Shown: piece by piece, positions 17,821 to 27,209 of the stretch
Numbering within the stretch: the stretch's first letter is position 1
Layout: each line of letters opens with the position of its first letter
Assembly: GCA_016841965.1 (NCBI GenBank)
Contig: JAEANN010000042.1
Location: 113,304-177,303 of the forward strand
DNA length: 64,000 bases
DNA from: Candidatus Roseilinea mizusawaensis
GTDB taxonomy: Bacteria; Chloroflexota; Anaerolineae; J036; Brachytrichaceae
Direction: 5' to 3'
The notes under the pieces: model-generated
The model's input: the letters and a program-made list of their open reading frames with translations, nothing else
What the model was told of the DNA's origin: nothing
Databases searched by the model: none
Translations under genes and position numbers: made by a program

Positions 17821-18477
17821 ATGGAAATCACGTGGCATGGGCTGTCTTGTTTTCGACTCACGGACCGTGGCAGGCTGACAATTGTCAGCGATCCGTACGA
17901 GCCAGTCGCCGGCGAGGAGCTGCCCAAGCTGAAAGCCGACGCAATTACGATCAGCCGTGACGAAGCCGGGTATAGCAACGTGGCGGCTGTGGTGGGCGCG
18001 CAACGCGGCGATGTGCGCATCCTGCGCGGCGCCGGCGAGTTCGAGATGGGCGGCGTCTTCATCACCGGGGTTACGATGCGCCCAGAGAAAAAGCGCGGCG
18101 ATAACGCCCCACGCAACACGGTGTTCTCGTACTACTACGACGGACTGAACATCGTCAATCTGGGTCAGTTGTCATTTGTGCCAACCCAATCACAAATCGA
18201 TGCACTCGAAACGGTCGATGTGTTGCTGCTGCCGGTGGGCGGGGGAGACAGCCTGAACGCTTCCCAGGCCAGCGAACTTGTTGCCCTGATCGAACCGAGC
18301 ATCGTGGTGCCGATGAACTTCAAGACTGCCGGGACGAGTAACGCGCGCAAGCTGGATGGCGTGAGCAAGTTTCTGAAGGAAATGGGTCTGGCAGACGCCA
18401 AACCCCAGGAGTCGCTCAAAGTTACCAAGAGCACTCTGCCGGAAGACACACAGGTTGTAGTACTGGAGGTCAAGTAA
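17821..18477 (+). CDS. Metallo-beta-lactamase-fold protein lacking the metal-binding motif
   Basis: 218 aa, related in length and layout to UlaG-like MBL-fold hydrolases (MEITWHGLSCFRLTDRGRLT opening, SDPY, G-rich LLPVGGGDSLN, final IVVPMNFKT). Where active members have HxHxDH, this one reads AITISRDEAGYSN (residues 41-53), and the later metal-binding His-Gly-Asp is IVNLGQLSF. All expected zinc ligands therefore seem to be lost, so hydrolysis by the usual mechanism is unlikely. Its stop overlaps the start of the next gene by one base, indicating an operon with the TPR lipoprotein. It may be a binding or structural protein; cytoplasmic, no signal peptide. Confidence 0.8.
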   Translation: MEITWHGLSCFRLTDRGRLTIVSDPYEPVAGEELPKLKADAITISRDEAGYSNVAAVVGAQRGDVRILRGAGEFEMGGVFITGVTMRPEKKRGDNAPRNTVFSYYYDGLNIVNLGQLSFVPTQSQIDALETVDVLLLPVGGGDSLNASQASELVALIEPSIVVPMNFKTAGTSNARKLDGVSKFLKEMGLADAKPQESLKVTKSTLPEDTQVVVLEVK

Positions 18478-19304
18478 TGACACGCAGCTTTGCAGCCGGC
18501 CTTGTTGTGGCTGCTGTCGCCCTCGGCGGGGCAGCGTGCACGGCGCCGACACCCACAGTTGCGCCCACGCCCACCATCAGTCAAGCGGTAGGAGCTTACC
18601 TCGACGCCGCACGCACCGCGCTGCAAGCCGGCCAATTTGACGCGGCGCTGCGCGAAGCCCAGAGCGCTGTGGATGCCAATCCCAACAGCGCAGACGCGCA
18701 CTATTTGCTCGGAAACGCGCACAACCAACTGGCCGGAGTGGCCGCCGACGAACAAGCCCGGCGCAGTCACCTCAGCAAGGCCGTCGACGCCTACCTGACA
18801 GCCATCAAGCTCGATCCCGGCCACGATGCCGCACACACCAACCTGGCAACGGTCTACTACCAAAACGGCCAGTTTGACCAGGCGCAGCAATACGTCGAAA
18901 CCGCTTTGAAGCTTAATCCCAACGATGCAACCTCGCACTACGTGCTGGGCACAATTCTGCTCCAGCGCGACCCAAAGAAATACCCAGAGGCGCTCGACGC
19001 TGCTCAGAAGCAATTTGAAACTGCGATTCAATATCAGCCCGACTTTGGCGCAGCGTACACAGGACTGGCCAGCGTGTTCTTATTCAAGGGGGATTTTGAA
19101 AAGGCCCTGGACAATGCGCGCAAGGGTGTTGATCTGACACAAAACGCACCCAATCCCTTCAGCTACTGGGCTTTGGCACAGGCACAATGCGCCCTGGGCG
19201 ACAAAACCGGTGGAACTGCCTCCATCGAGAAGATCAACAGCTTCAATCCAACCGACCCGTTTTTCGTGCAACAGGTACAGGCGTTGGCCGAGCAATGCAA
19301 GTAG
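18477..19304 (+). CDS. TPR-repeat lipoprotein
   Basis: 275 aa with an N-terminal lipoprotein signal (lipobox LGGAA-C21) and a Thr/Pro-rich tether, then several tetratricopeptide repeats (for example YLDAARTALQAGQFDAALRE, AHTNLATVYYQNGQFDQAQQ). The mature protein should be membrane-anchored outside the cytoplasm and act as a protein-interaction scaffold. Start codon overlaps the previous stop (TAATGA). Partners unknown. Confidence 0.85.
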   Translation: MTRSFAAGLVVAAVALGGAACTAPTPTVAPTPTISQAVGAYLDAARTALQAGQFDAALREAQSAVDANPNSADAHYLLGNAHNQLAGVAADEQARRSHLSKAVDAYLTAIKLDPGHDAAHTNLATVYYQNGQFDQAQQYVETALKLNPNDATSHYVLGTILLQRDPKKYPEALDAAQKQFETAIQYQPDFGAAYTGLASVFLFKGDFEKALDNARKGVDLTQNAPNPFSYWALAQAQCALGDKTGGTASIEKINSFNPTDPFFVQQVQALAEQCK

Positions 19305-19340
19305 CGTGCACGGACTTTACATACCCCAGGGAGGCGCCCG

Positions 19341-19640
19341 GTGATTAAACTTGTCATGAGTTGGAATATCAAGCCGGACGAGGAGCCAGCCTACTTTGAA
19401 TTTGTAGTACAAGAGTTTGCGCCGAGGATCATGAAGTTGGGTATACGGCCCACCGAGGCCTGGTACACCGTCTATGGCGAAGGCCCGCAAATCATCACCG
19501 TTGGGGAGACTGAGGATCGTGAGACGCTGGATGGCATTCTGCGCAGTGATGATTGGGCCCAGTTGATGGACAAGCTAAATCGCTTTGTCACAGACTATAA
19601 GCAACGCATCGTCACGCCGCGCAAGAAGGATAGCCAATAG
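19341..19640 (+). CDS. Small protein of unknown function (dimeric alpha/beta-barrel-like)
   Basis: 99 aa from a GTG at 19341 with AGGGAGG-like ribosome site at about 19328-19334. The pattern of strands and helices (MIKLVMSWNIKPDEEPAYFE, VQEFAPRIMKLGIRPTEAWY) resembles ferredoxin-like dimeric barrels such as NIPSNAP proteins, but I see no catalytic signature. It follows the TPR lipoprotein by 36 nt and converges with the XRE regulator 24 nt later. Confidence 0.72.
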   Translation: MIKLVMSWNIKPDEEPAYFEFVVQEFAPRIMKLGIRPTEAWYTVYGEGPQIITVGETEDRETLDGILRSDDWAQLMDKLNRFVTDYKQRIVTPRKKDSQ

Positions 19641-19663
19641 GCGCGCACAGTGGCCGGCCTGTC

Positions 19664-20059
19664 TCATTCGACCCGCTTCGCTGGCTCCGCTTGTTTTGAT
19701 TCGCTGTATTGCTCCATCTTCTGCTTTTCGGCCAGATACTGGATGAATTCCAGCGCAATTTTGCGCCGCTCTGCGTTCAATGATTCGTAGAAATTCAGCA
19801 ACAGTCGAATGTCGGGATTCGGCGTGAAATCCCAGTTTGGCGTTATTCCCTTGGCTTCGCTGAGAATATCGAACACAGTCGTGCTGTAGATAACGGCGAG
19901 CGCCTCAAGCTCCTGCAGGGTTGGACTGGTCTTGTTTGTTTCCAGGCTGCTGATGTAGCTTGCACTGCGATCCAGGCCGCTGCGTTCGACCACTTCCTGT
20001 TGTGTGAAATGCTTCTTCTCGCGCAGGCGTTTCAGGATGTAGCCCAGACTGTCCGGCAT
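19664..20059 (-). CDS. XRE-family transcriptional regulator
   Basis: 131 aa. The N-terminal Cro/CI-type helix-turn-helix (about 5-62) contains ILKRLREKKHFTQQEVVERS and SYISSLETNKTSPTLQELEA. The C-terminal half is helical and charged with no recognised ligand domain. The ATG at 20059 has a GAGGA ribosome site with good spacing and overlaps the end of the prs-like gene by sharing its last codons region; longer forms would begin inside that gene without support. Probably co-transcribed with, and translationally coupled to, the PRPP synthetase gene. Confidence 0.88.
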   Translation of the reverse strand: MPDSLGYILKRLREKKHFTQQEVVERSGLDRSASYISSLETNKTSPTLQELEALAVIYSTTVFDILSEAKGITPNWDFTPNPDIRLLLNFYESLNAERRKIALEFIQYLAEKQKMEQYSESKQAEPAKRVE

Positions 20060-20069
20060 AGTCTTTTCC

Positions 20070-21050
20070 TCATTCATTGAACAGCTCGCCCACGCTGCGT
20101 CCTTCATGCACGCGCCGGATCACCTCTCCGAGCAGCCCGCCAATGGACAGCACACGCAGGTTAGGCAAAACTTTGTCCGGCGGGATGGGCAGCGTATTGG
20201 TCGTCACGATCTCTTTGATCGGCAGAGTGCGCAGACGTTCGACGGCGGGGCCAGCCAAGACAGCGTGTGAACAGCACACATAGATGTCGCGCGCGCCGTG
20301 GCTCTTCACTACCTGGATGGTGTTCTGCACCGAGCCGCCGGTGGAGATTTCGTCGTCCACAATGATGACATCGCAGCCATCTACATCGCCGATGACGGTT
20401 AACGCTTCGGATTGCGCAGTGTTGCCGATGCGCCGCTTTTCAACAAAGGCCATCGGACACTGGAGCTTGGCGGCAAAGTTGCGGCCGCGCTTGGCGAACC
20501 CCAAGTCGGCGGTCACAATGACCGGATTGGTCATCTCGTCGCGCCGGCTTACGAAATAGTCGCTGAGGGTGTGGAAAGCGGTAATTTCGTCGCCGGGAAT
20601 GCTGAAGAAGCCCTGAATCTGACCGGCATGTAGATCGACAGTGATGTAGCGGTCGGCGCCGGCGGTCTCGATCAGGTCGGCCAGCAAGCGAGCGGTGATG
20701 GGCACTCGCGGTTGGTCCTTCTTGTCGCTGCGCGCATACGCCAGGTAGGGAATGACGACCGTGATGCGCGCGGCCGAGTCGCGCCGCAGACAGTCAATGC
20801 CGATCAGCAATTCCAGAATGTTTTCGCTAACGGGCGACCCCATCGTCTGAATCAAGAACACATCCTGGCCGCGCACGCTCTCGTGCAGCCGCCAGAATAC
20901 GTTTTCGTTTGGGAACCGCACGATGTCTCGCCCGCACAAGGGCACACCCAAATAGGCGGCAATCTCGGCTGCAAGCAGCGGATGGCTCGTCCCACTAAAC
21001 AGCTTGATTCCCCCATACATGCTGTTTTCTGTGCGTCGATGGTTTCGCAT
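20070..21050 (-). CDS. prs: Ribose-phosphate pyrophosphokinase (PRPP synthetase)
   Basis: Makes 5-phosphoribosyl-1-pyrophosphate from ribose-5-phosphate and ATP for nucleotide, His and Trp synthesis. 326 aa, normal length. Visible elements: FSGTSHPLLAAEIAAYLGVP opening, catalytic loop YLAYARSDKKDQPRVPITAR, VDLHAGQIQGFF, and the PRPP loop VIIVDDEISTGGSVQNT (more usually DDMIDTAGT, so somewhat divergent). GGAGG lies 5 nt before the ATG at 21050, whose first base overlaps the end of the phosphatase gene. Operon with phosphatase and meaB upstream and the XRE regulator downstream. Confidence 0.9.
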   Translation of the reverse strand: MRNHRRTENSMYGGIKLFSGTSHPLLAAEIAAYLGVPLCGRDIVRFPNENVFWRLHESVRGQDVFLIQTMGSPVSENILELLIGIDCLRRDSAARITVVIPYLAYARSDKKDQPRVPITARLLADLIETAGADRYITVDLHAGQIQGFFSIPGDEITAFHTLSDYFVSRRDEMTNPVIVTADLGFAKRGRNFAAKLQCPMAFVEKRRIGNTAQSEALTVIGDVDGCDVIIVDDEISTGGSVQNTIQVVKSHGARDIYVCCSHAVLAGPAVERLRTLPIKEIVTTNTLPIPPDKVLPNLRVLSIGGLLGEVIRRVHEGRSVGELFNE

Positions 21051-21670
21051 CATGGCCTCCGGTCAGATTGTAACGGATGCAAATGGCACTGGTCGTTGAG
21101 TCGGCGCAGGCGCCAGCGTCCGCCCTGGCGCGTGATTTCGGTCACAGAGGCGTTGCCAAACGAGAAGGGATGTCGCCGCATGATCGGCAGGCCGAGCATG
21201 ACGCCGACCAACATGCCCAGTGTGCCGCCATGCGTCACAATCGCCACTGTCTGGTCGGCATGCCAGCTTGTCACGTCACGCAGAAAAGATTTGACCCGAT
21301 CGTGCATGTCGTGAGCGGTTTCGCCGCCCGGCACAATCAGCTCGTGGTCGGCCTCCAGATCGATACCGGGCGACAGCGCCTCAATCTCTGCGCGATTCAG
21401 GCCGGTCCACCGGCCCATGTGATACTCCTTCAGCCGCTCATCCAGCATCACGCCCAAATTATGGGCGGCAGCTATGCTCTGCGCGGTGTCCGCAGCGCGC
21501 GCAAGCGGGCTGGCGTAAACGGCTGCGAGCGGCGTCGCGTGCAGCCGCGCACACAATGCCCGAACCTGTTGTCGTCCCACTTCGCTCAACGGCGAGTCGA
21601 GCCAGCCCTGGATGCGCCCATCGGCGTTGGCCGTGCTCTGCGCATGGCGGATGAGAAACAATGTGGTCAT
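21050..21670 (-). CDS. Histidine phosphatase family protein (phosphoglycerate mutase-like)
   Basis: 206-aa cytoplasmic phosphatase of the branch that includes cobC/alpha-ribazole phosphatase and GpmB. The phospho-histidine motif is LFLIRHAQSTANADGRIQGW, the partner Arg/Glu lie in LKEYHMGRWTGLN, and the second His is in VTHGGTLGML. Substrate cannot be told from sequence. The start (ATG 21670) overlaps the meaB stop by 4 nt and its stop overlaps the prs start, so the three genes are tightly coupled. Confidence 0.88.
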   Translation of the reverse strand: MTTLFLIRHAQSTANADGRIQGWLDSPLSEVGRQQVRALCARLHATPLAAVYASPLARAADTAQSIAAAHNLGVMLDERLKEYHMGRWTGLNRAEIEALSPGIDLEADHELIVPGGETAHDMHDRVKSFLRDVTSWHADQTVAIVTHGGTLGMLVGVMLGLPIMRRHPFSFGNASVTEITRQGGRWRLRRLNDQCHLHPLQSDRRP

Positions 21671-22716
21671 TTGCCCCAGCTTGTGTTCATAAGGTGTTCG
21701 GCTGCTTCGTCGGGATGCATGGCGCGCGCGATGGTAGCCGTGATCAGCGCGTCGTACTGTTCACGGCTGATACTGGCCAGCGCGCGGCGGGTTAGGAGAT
21801 CTGCAAGGCGGGCGCGCACATCCTGCTCGACAGCGCGAGCACGCCGGCGCGCTCCCTCGCCGCTGGCGCGCAGGTAGTCGGCATGGGCATGAATGGCCGC
21901 CAAGACAGCCTCGACGCCTTCGCCGGTGAGCGCGACCGTCTTCACAATCGGTATGTGCCATTGTACGTCGCGCCCGTCCGATTTATCCAGGGTGTGGGGC
22001 CGCGCGGAAGCCTGCCCGCGCGCGGGCAGCCCATGCTTGTGCGCGCCAAAAGGTGCTCTTTCAGGCCGGCTGAGATCCAGCGCCGATTGCAGCGCGGCGA
22101 TAGTTTGCGCTGCGCCCTCGCGATCGGCCTTGTTGACGACCACAATGTCGGCAATCTCCAAAATGCCTGCCTTGACAGCCTGCACCTCGTCGCCTGCGCC
22201 GGGCGCTTCGACCACGATCACGGTCTGGGCAATGCGCGCGATGTCCACTTCCAGTTGCCCGGCGCCGACAGTCTCGATCAGAATCACGTCGAAGCCGGCG
22301 CTGTCCAGCACACTCACCACATCGGCTGTAGCGCCGGCCAATCCGCCCAGCGCGCCACGGCTGGCCATACTGCGGATGAAAATGCCTGCGTCGCCGGATA
22401 GATCGCGCATCCGCACACGATCACCCAGAATGGCGCCCCCGCTGAAAGGGCTGCTGGGATCGACAGCGATAATGGCAATTTGTGGATACGAGAGGCCGGC
22501 TGAAATCGGCTGCGAACGCAGCCGGCGCGCCAGGGTTGCGACCAGCGTGCTCTTGCCACAGCCGGGCGCGCCGGTCACACCAATGATCCGAGCACGGCCG
22601 GCTTGAGCGTACAAGCGCGCCACCAGACCGCGCATTTCAGGGCTGCCGTTCTCGATCTGCGTGATACATCGCGCCAGCGCGCGACGGTTAGATGCGAAAT
22701 CGAGCGCTTGAGTCAT
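21667..22716 (-). CDS. meaB: MeaB/ArgK-type GTPase, methylmalonyl-CoA mutase chaperone
   Basis: 349-aa G3E-class P-loop GTPase that protects and reloads adenosylcobalamin-dependent methylmalonyl-CoA mutase. Walker A GVTGAPGCGKSTLVATLA, the switch segment DPSSPFSGGAILGDRVRM, ETVGAGQLEVDIA and the base motif VVNKADREGA are all present. The neighbouring upstream gene encodes the B12-binding mutase subunit, which fits this role. Confidence 0.93.
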   Translation of the reverse strand: MTQALDFASNRRALARCITQIENGSPEMRGLVARLYAQAGRARIIGVTGAPGCGKSTLVATLARRLRSQPISAGLSYPQIAIIAVDPSSPFSGGAILGDRVRMRDLSGDAGIFIRSMASRGALGGLAGATADVVSVLDSAGFDVILIETVGAGQLEVDIARIAQTVIVVEAPGAGDEVQAVKAGILEIADIVVVNKADREGAAQTIAALQSALDLSRPERAPFGAHKHGLPARGQASARPHTLDKSDGRDVQWHIPIVKTVALTGEGVEAVLAAIHAHADYLRASGEGARRRARAVEQDVRARLADLLTRRALASISREQYDALITATIARAMHPDEAAEHLMNTSWGK

Positions 22717-22729
22717 CGAATGCTTGAGT

Positions 22730-22764
22730 GATTGAGTTGATTGAGTTGATTGAGTTGATTGAGT
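22730..22764. repeat. 9-bp tandem repeat, four copies
   Basis: GATTGAGTT repeats four times (last base differs) immediately upstream of meaB. It is AT-rich compared with its surroundings. Copy changes could alter spacing upstream of meaB. Confidence 0.85.
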
Positions 22765-22811
22765 GACCCGATCATTGACTCAATGGCTCAATCCCGCACT
22801 GTCTCGAAAGA

Positions 22812-23252
22812 TCAATCATGTATCGGCGTGTGTTCACGGATGAAGGCCACAATGTCCGAGATGGGGGCGCCGGGGCCGAACACGCCGGCAATCCCCGCCG
22901 CTTTGAGTTCAGCCACATCTTCCTCTGGAATGATGCCGCCTGCGAACACCGGCACATCGCCAAGCCCCCGCTCACGCATCACCTGCACAATACGCGGCAG
23001 CAATGTCTTGTGCGCGCCGCTGAGAATGCTCAGACCAACTGCATCAACGTCTTCCTGGAGCGCAGCTTCGGCGATCATCTCCGGCGTCTGGCGCAGGCCG
23101 GTGTAGATTACTTCCATGCCAGCATCCCGCAGCGCGCGGGCGATCACTTTGGCGCCGCGATCGTGTCCATCCAATCCTGGCTTGGCAATCAAAATGCGCA
23201 GGGGGCGCGATGGCAAGTGCGATGGCGGGGATGAGTGAATCCGTGTCGTCAT
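22812..23252 (-). CDS. Methylmalonyl-CoA mutase B12-binding subunit (split mutase)
   Basis: 146-aa cobalamin-binding domain as a separate protein. [20 protein letters not shown] carries the DxHxxG motif whose His coordinates cobalt, followed by [14 protein letters not shown] and [18 protein letters not shown], as in the C-terminal domain of methylmalonyl-CoA mutase. The catalytic TIM-barrel subunit is not in this window. TATAAT ends 9 nt before the ATG at 23252 with no ribosome site, suggesting a leaderless transcript. Works with the downstream meaB product in propionyl-CoA/succinyl-CoA interconversion. Confidence 0.93.
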   Translation of the reverse strand: MTTRIHSSPPSHLPSRPLRILIAKPGLDGHDRGAKVIARALRDAGMEVIYTGLRQTPEMIAEAALQEDVDAVGLSILSGAHKTLLPRIVQVMRERGLGDVPVFAGGIIPEEDVAELKAAGIAGVFGPGAPISDIVAFIREHTPIHD

Positions 23253-23269
23253 ACCGCAGCGATTATAGG

Positions 23270-24001
23270 CTACAGGGGCGCGGCGCGCGGCGCGCCGGAC
23301 GGGCGAGGATATCGGTTGGGTGTGGGGCGTATTTTGCGGATGAGGATAAGCGCGCGCCGGTCCGGCAGACGTGGCAGAACAACAGGCTCGATGCTGGGAG
23401 CGCTGCCGCCGAGTGTGGCAATCGCTTTCTGTGCGCGCTGCGCTTCAACCTCTGCCTCGGCGCCCTTCATGGCAATGCACCAGCCAGATACTTTGGCAAA
23501 GGGCAACAGGTACTCTGCCAGGGTGGGCAGCGGCGCCACTGCCCGCGCGATAACCAGGTCGTACATCTCGCGGTACTCGCGGCGGCGGGCCATCTCCTCG
23601 GCCCGGCCATGGATGGCTTGAATGCCTGCCAGGCCCAACTCGCCAATCACTGCCGCGCAGAACCGGATTTTCTTGCCGGTGCTATCTGCCAGGTCAAGCA
23701 CAATGTGAGGCCGGGCAATCTTGACGGGGATGCCGGGGAGTCCGGCGCCTGTCCCCACATCGATCATGCGCGGCGCAGGCCTGCCGGCCAAGATGCGATC
23801 CAGCGCAGGAAGCACGGTCAGGCTGTCCGCGAGGTGGCGCGTCAACACGCCTGCATCGTCTTCGATAGCCGTCAGGTTCATATGGCGGTTCCACTCGACA
23901 AGCAATCGGGCGTACCGGAGCAGCAACGAGCACTGGTCGTCAGTCAGGGTCACTTTCAATTCATCTGCCATCTGGCAGATGTCGGTTGTGTGAAGCGACA
24001 T
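23270..24001 (-). CDS. rsmG: 16S rRNA (guanine-527 N7)-methyltransferase
   Basis: SAM-dependent methyltransferase of 243 aa acting on 16S rRNA G527. The core motif is [20 protein letters not shown] (SAM binding), with [13 protein letters not shown] upstream and [20 protein letters not shown] as the catalytic region. I choose the ATG at 24001: TATACT ends 7 nt upstream, giving a leaderless start, and family members begin close to this point; a frame 20 codons longer adds no homologous sequence. Confidence 0.92.
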   Translation of the reverse strand: MSLHTTDICQMADELKVTLTDDQCSLLLRYARLLVEWNRHMNLTAIEDDAGVLTRHLADSLTVLPALDRILAGRPAPRMIDVGTGAGLPGIPVKIARPHIVLDLADSTGKKIRFCAAVIGELGLAGIQAIHGRAEEMARRREYREMYDLVIARAVAPLPTLAEYLLPFAKVSGWCIAMKGAEAEVEAQRAQKAIATLGGSAPSIEPVVLPRLPDRRALILIRKIRPTPNRYPRPSGAPRAAPL

Positions 24002-24163
24002 CAGCATAAGTATATGGGGGAAATAACTGAGGCTGGGTCGATGCAGAAAATCGCCTGACACACGACTAATTTCACGCTCACGATTACAACACAGGCAGAA
24101 AAGCTGATTATAAGTTAAGTATGGGGTTACCTCAAAAGCGTTACCTGAAAAGGGAGGTACGGA

Positions 24164-24535
24164 ATGTTTACCTTAAACAAACAACAGGAAGCACTCCAGA
24201 TATGTTGCCGGTGGTACCACAGCAGGTTAGCAAGTTTGCTCTTGTTGTTGCCGATCTCACTGATCGCGCTTCTCCAGCCACCAGCGGTGAAGGCCGGGTC
24301 GGAGTTCAAAGCAGAGGTCTGCGTACTTGCTTGCAACGCAAAGACACGCCGATGCAGCTATTATGTGATTGATGCTGTGCCCAGGGGATACCGCATCCAA
24401 AAGGGCGTACCGCCCGGTTACAAAGTCGTCAAGAGCAGCTCGGTGTGTGATAACAAGTTGTGTTCGACGAATAGAAAGTCGATCTGCAGTGCAATCCCGA
24501 TTGGTCAAGTCGCCACGTCAGTTGATCCCCGATAG
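24164..24535 (+). CDS. Small secreted cysteine-rich protein, unknown
   Basis: 123 aa with an excellent ribosome site (GGAGG at 24153-24157, 6 nt spacing). Residues about 22-44 form a signal peptide (LASLLLLLPISLIALLQPP then AVKA). The mature part of about 78 residues is basic and holds six Cys (VCVLACNAKTRRC, VCDNKLC, SIC), consistent with disulfides outside the cytoplasm. It resembles no family I know. A terminator follows at 24594. Surroundings are housekeeping genes on the opposite strand (rsmG) and pgk downstream. Confidence 0.7.
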   Translation: MFTLNKQQEALQICCRWYHSRLASLLLLLPISLIALLQPPAVKAGSEFKAEVCVLACNAKTRRCSYYVIDAVPRGYRIQKGVPPGYKVVKSSSVCDNKLCSTNRKSICSAIPIGQVATSVDPR

Positions 24536-24593
24536 CGCCCCCTTCGGCGCCCCTGGCGCGCCCGTTTGTGTTTGCGCGCCTCTGGCATAGAAT

Positions 24594-24624
24594 TTGAGCC
24601 TGGGAGTACCCAGGCTCAATTTTT
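24594..24624 (+). terminator. Intrinsic terminator or attenuator between the Cys-rich gene and pgk
   Basis: An 11-bp perfect stem (24594-24604 with 24609-24619), loop AGTA, followed by T5. It ends 42 nt before the pgk ATG. A possible promoter (TTGTGT at 24566, TAGAAT at 24588-24593) lies directly upstream, so the hairpin may also form at the very 5' end of the pgk mRNA. Confidence 0.78.
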
Positions 24625-24666
24625 ATGGAGGCCCAACAAACATGTTGCGCCTCACTCGGAGGATAT

Positions 24667-25845
<1,179 letters not shown>

Positions 25846-25883
25846 GCCACACGCGCTGCTAAGAAACAGCGGGCTTGCCTTTT

Positions 25884-25933
25884 GTGGGACAGCCTTCCAG
25901 GCTGTCTAGGACAGGCCAGAAGTCCTGTCCCAC
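25884..25933. repeat. REP-like element: two tandem hairpins inside an outer inverted repeat
   Basis: GTGGGACAG (25884-25892) pairs with CTGTCCCAC (25925-25933). Inside are two hairpins: 7 bp at 25888-25894/25900-25906 and 7 bp at 25909-25915/25924-25930. This double-hairpin layout is typical of dispersed extragenic palindromes. It lies in the 184-bp gap between convergent pgk and mnmA. Confidence 0.55.
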
Positions 25934-26001
25934 GTTTGGTTGTTTCATGCGCTTGGAAGGCAGGCCGCACCTGCCAGGGGGTGTTACAGCAGACGCCATT
26001 C

Positions 26002-26030
26002 AAGAGCGCAAGGTCACTCCTTGCGCTCTT
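26002..26030. terminator. Hairpin between convergent pgk and mnmA, probable bidirectional terminator
   Basis: A 12-bp perfect stem (26002-26013 with 26019-26030) with a 5-nt loop. It has only a short T-stretch on the plus side (CTCTTTAT). It touches the mnmA stop codon and can serve both genes. Confidence 0.6.
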
Positions 26031-27163
26031 TATGCGTTGCGCGCGATCACACCGCCGCCAAGCACGTCGTCTCCGTCGTAGGCGACCAATCCCTGTCCGG
26101 GTGTGGCGTCGCGCTGGGCTTCGTCAAATGTAATTTGCGCATCGCCGCCCGGCAACGGCGCCAAGGTGCAAGCAGCCTCGCGCGCCTTGTAACGCACTTT
26201 GGCGCTGCAACGGATCGGCCCGGCCGGCGGCGCGCCGCTCACATAGTGCATGCGCCGCACAAGGATCTGTCGCGTGCCCAGTTCATCGGCAGTTCCGACA
26301 ATCACGGCATTCTGCGCTGCATCCAGCTTGAGCACGTACAGCGCCTCTGCGTGCGCGTTCTGCGGTGCAATGTTCAACCCCCGGCGTTGGCCAATGGTGT
26401 AGAACGGCAGCCCCTCATGCCGGCCAATCACCTCGCCGCGCGTATTCAAAATCGGGCCGGGCGTTGCAATGCCAGGGGCCTGACGCAGCAGAAAGCCACG
26501 ATAGTCTCCCTCTGTCAGAAAGCACAGGTCCTGGCTTTCGGCGCGTTCGGCGGTGGGCAGGCCGAATCGTCGGGCCATCTCGCGCACCTGCTGTTTGGTG
26601 AAATCGCCGCACGGGAACATGGCGCGGGCAAGGTCGCGCTGCCCCAGCACATGCAACACATAGGACTGATCCTTCTTTGCATCCACGCCTTTCAACAGTC
26701 GATAGCGTGTCGTCGCGTCTTCTCTTGTGATTGCGATTCGCGCATAGTGGCCCGTCGCTAGAAAGTCTGCCCCTAGGGCCAGCGCGCGTTGCATCAGAAA
26801 GCCGAATCGGATCGAGCGGTTGCAATTGAAGCACGGGTTCGGGGTAGTTGCCTCGCCATAGGCCTTGATCCAGGGATCGACCACTTTCTCTTTGAACACG
26901 CTTTCGGCGTGGATGTCATAGAAGGGAATGCCCAGTTGCCGTGCGATTGCGCGGGCGTCGGCTACGGCCTCGGGGGCGCAGCACCGATTGGCGTTCTCTT
27001 TGCCGGGGCTGCCGGGGCCGGCCGGCATCTGCTCGGCCCACAGCCGCAGCATGATGCCAATCACCTCATAGCCGCGCTCGACCAACAGCGCCGCCGCAAC
27101 CGACGAATCGACCCCGCCGGACATGGCAACCACAACACGCGGCCTGGGACTTGAAGAAGACAT
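26030..27163 (-). CDS. mnmA: tRNA-specific 2-thiouridylase
   Basis: Installs the 2-thio group at U34 of Lys, Glu and Gln tRNAs using sulfur relayed from a cysteine desulfurase. 377 aa. PP-loop VVVAMSGGVDSSVAAALL, the catalytic Cys in NPCFNCNRSIRFG, GHYARI, KKDQSYVL and the second Cys in ESQDLCFL are all present. The ATG at 27163 (MSSSSPRPR) is preferred over one 10 codons upstream that falls in the short repeats. The cysteine desulfurase gene directly upstream on the same strand is the natural sulfur donor. Confidence 0.95.
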   Translation of the reverse strand: MSSSSPRPRVVVAMSGGVDSSVAAALLVERGYEVIGIMLRLWAEQMPAGPGSPGKENANRCCAPEAVADARAIARQLGIPFYDIHAESVFKEKVVDPWIKAYGEATTPNPCFNCNRSIRFGFLMQRALALGADFLATGHYARIAITREDATTRYRLLKGVDAKKDQSYVLHVLGQRDLARAMFPCGDFTKQQVREMARRFGLPTAERAESQDLCFLTEGDYRGFLLRQAPGIATPGPILNTRGEVIGRHEGLPFYTIGQRRGLNIAPQNAHAEALYVLKLDAAQNAVIVGTADELGTRQILVRRMHYVSGAPPAGPIRCSAKVRYKAREAACTLAPLPGGDAQITFDEAQRDATPGQGLVAYDGDDVLGGGVIARNA

Positions 27164-27170
27164 GATAGGC

Positions 27171-27198
27171 AACAGACAACAGATAACAGACAACAGAT
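27171..27198. repeat. 14-bp direct repeat, two copies
   Basis: AACAGACAACAGAT occurs twice in tandem between the cysteine desulfurase and mnmA genes. Purine-rich and low in complexity; no function seen. Confidence 0.7.
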
Positions 27199-27209
27199 GG
27201 CAGAGAGGC

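Noticed and set aside
24100..24123. Promoter just upstream of the Cys-rich gene (TATAAG region)
   Set aside because: A -10-like TATAAG is visible but no -35 at proper spacing; too weak to list as a feature.
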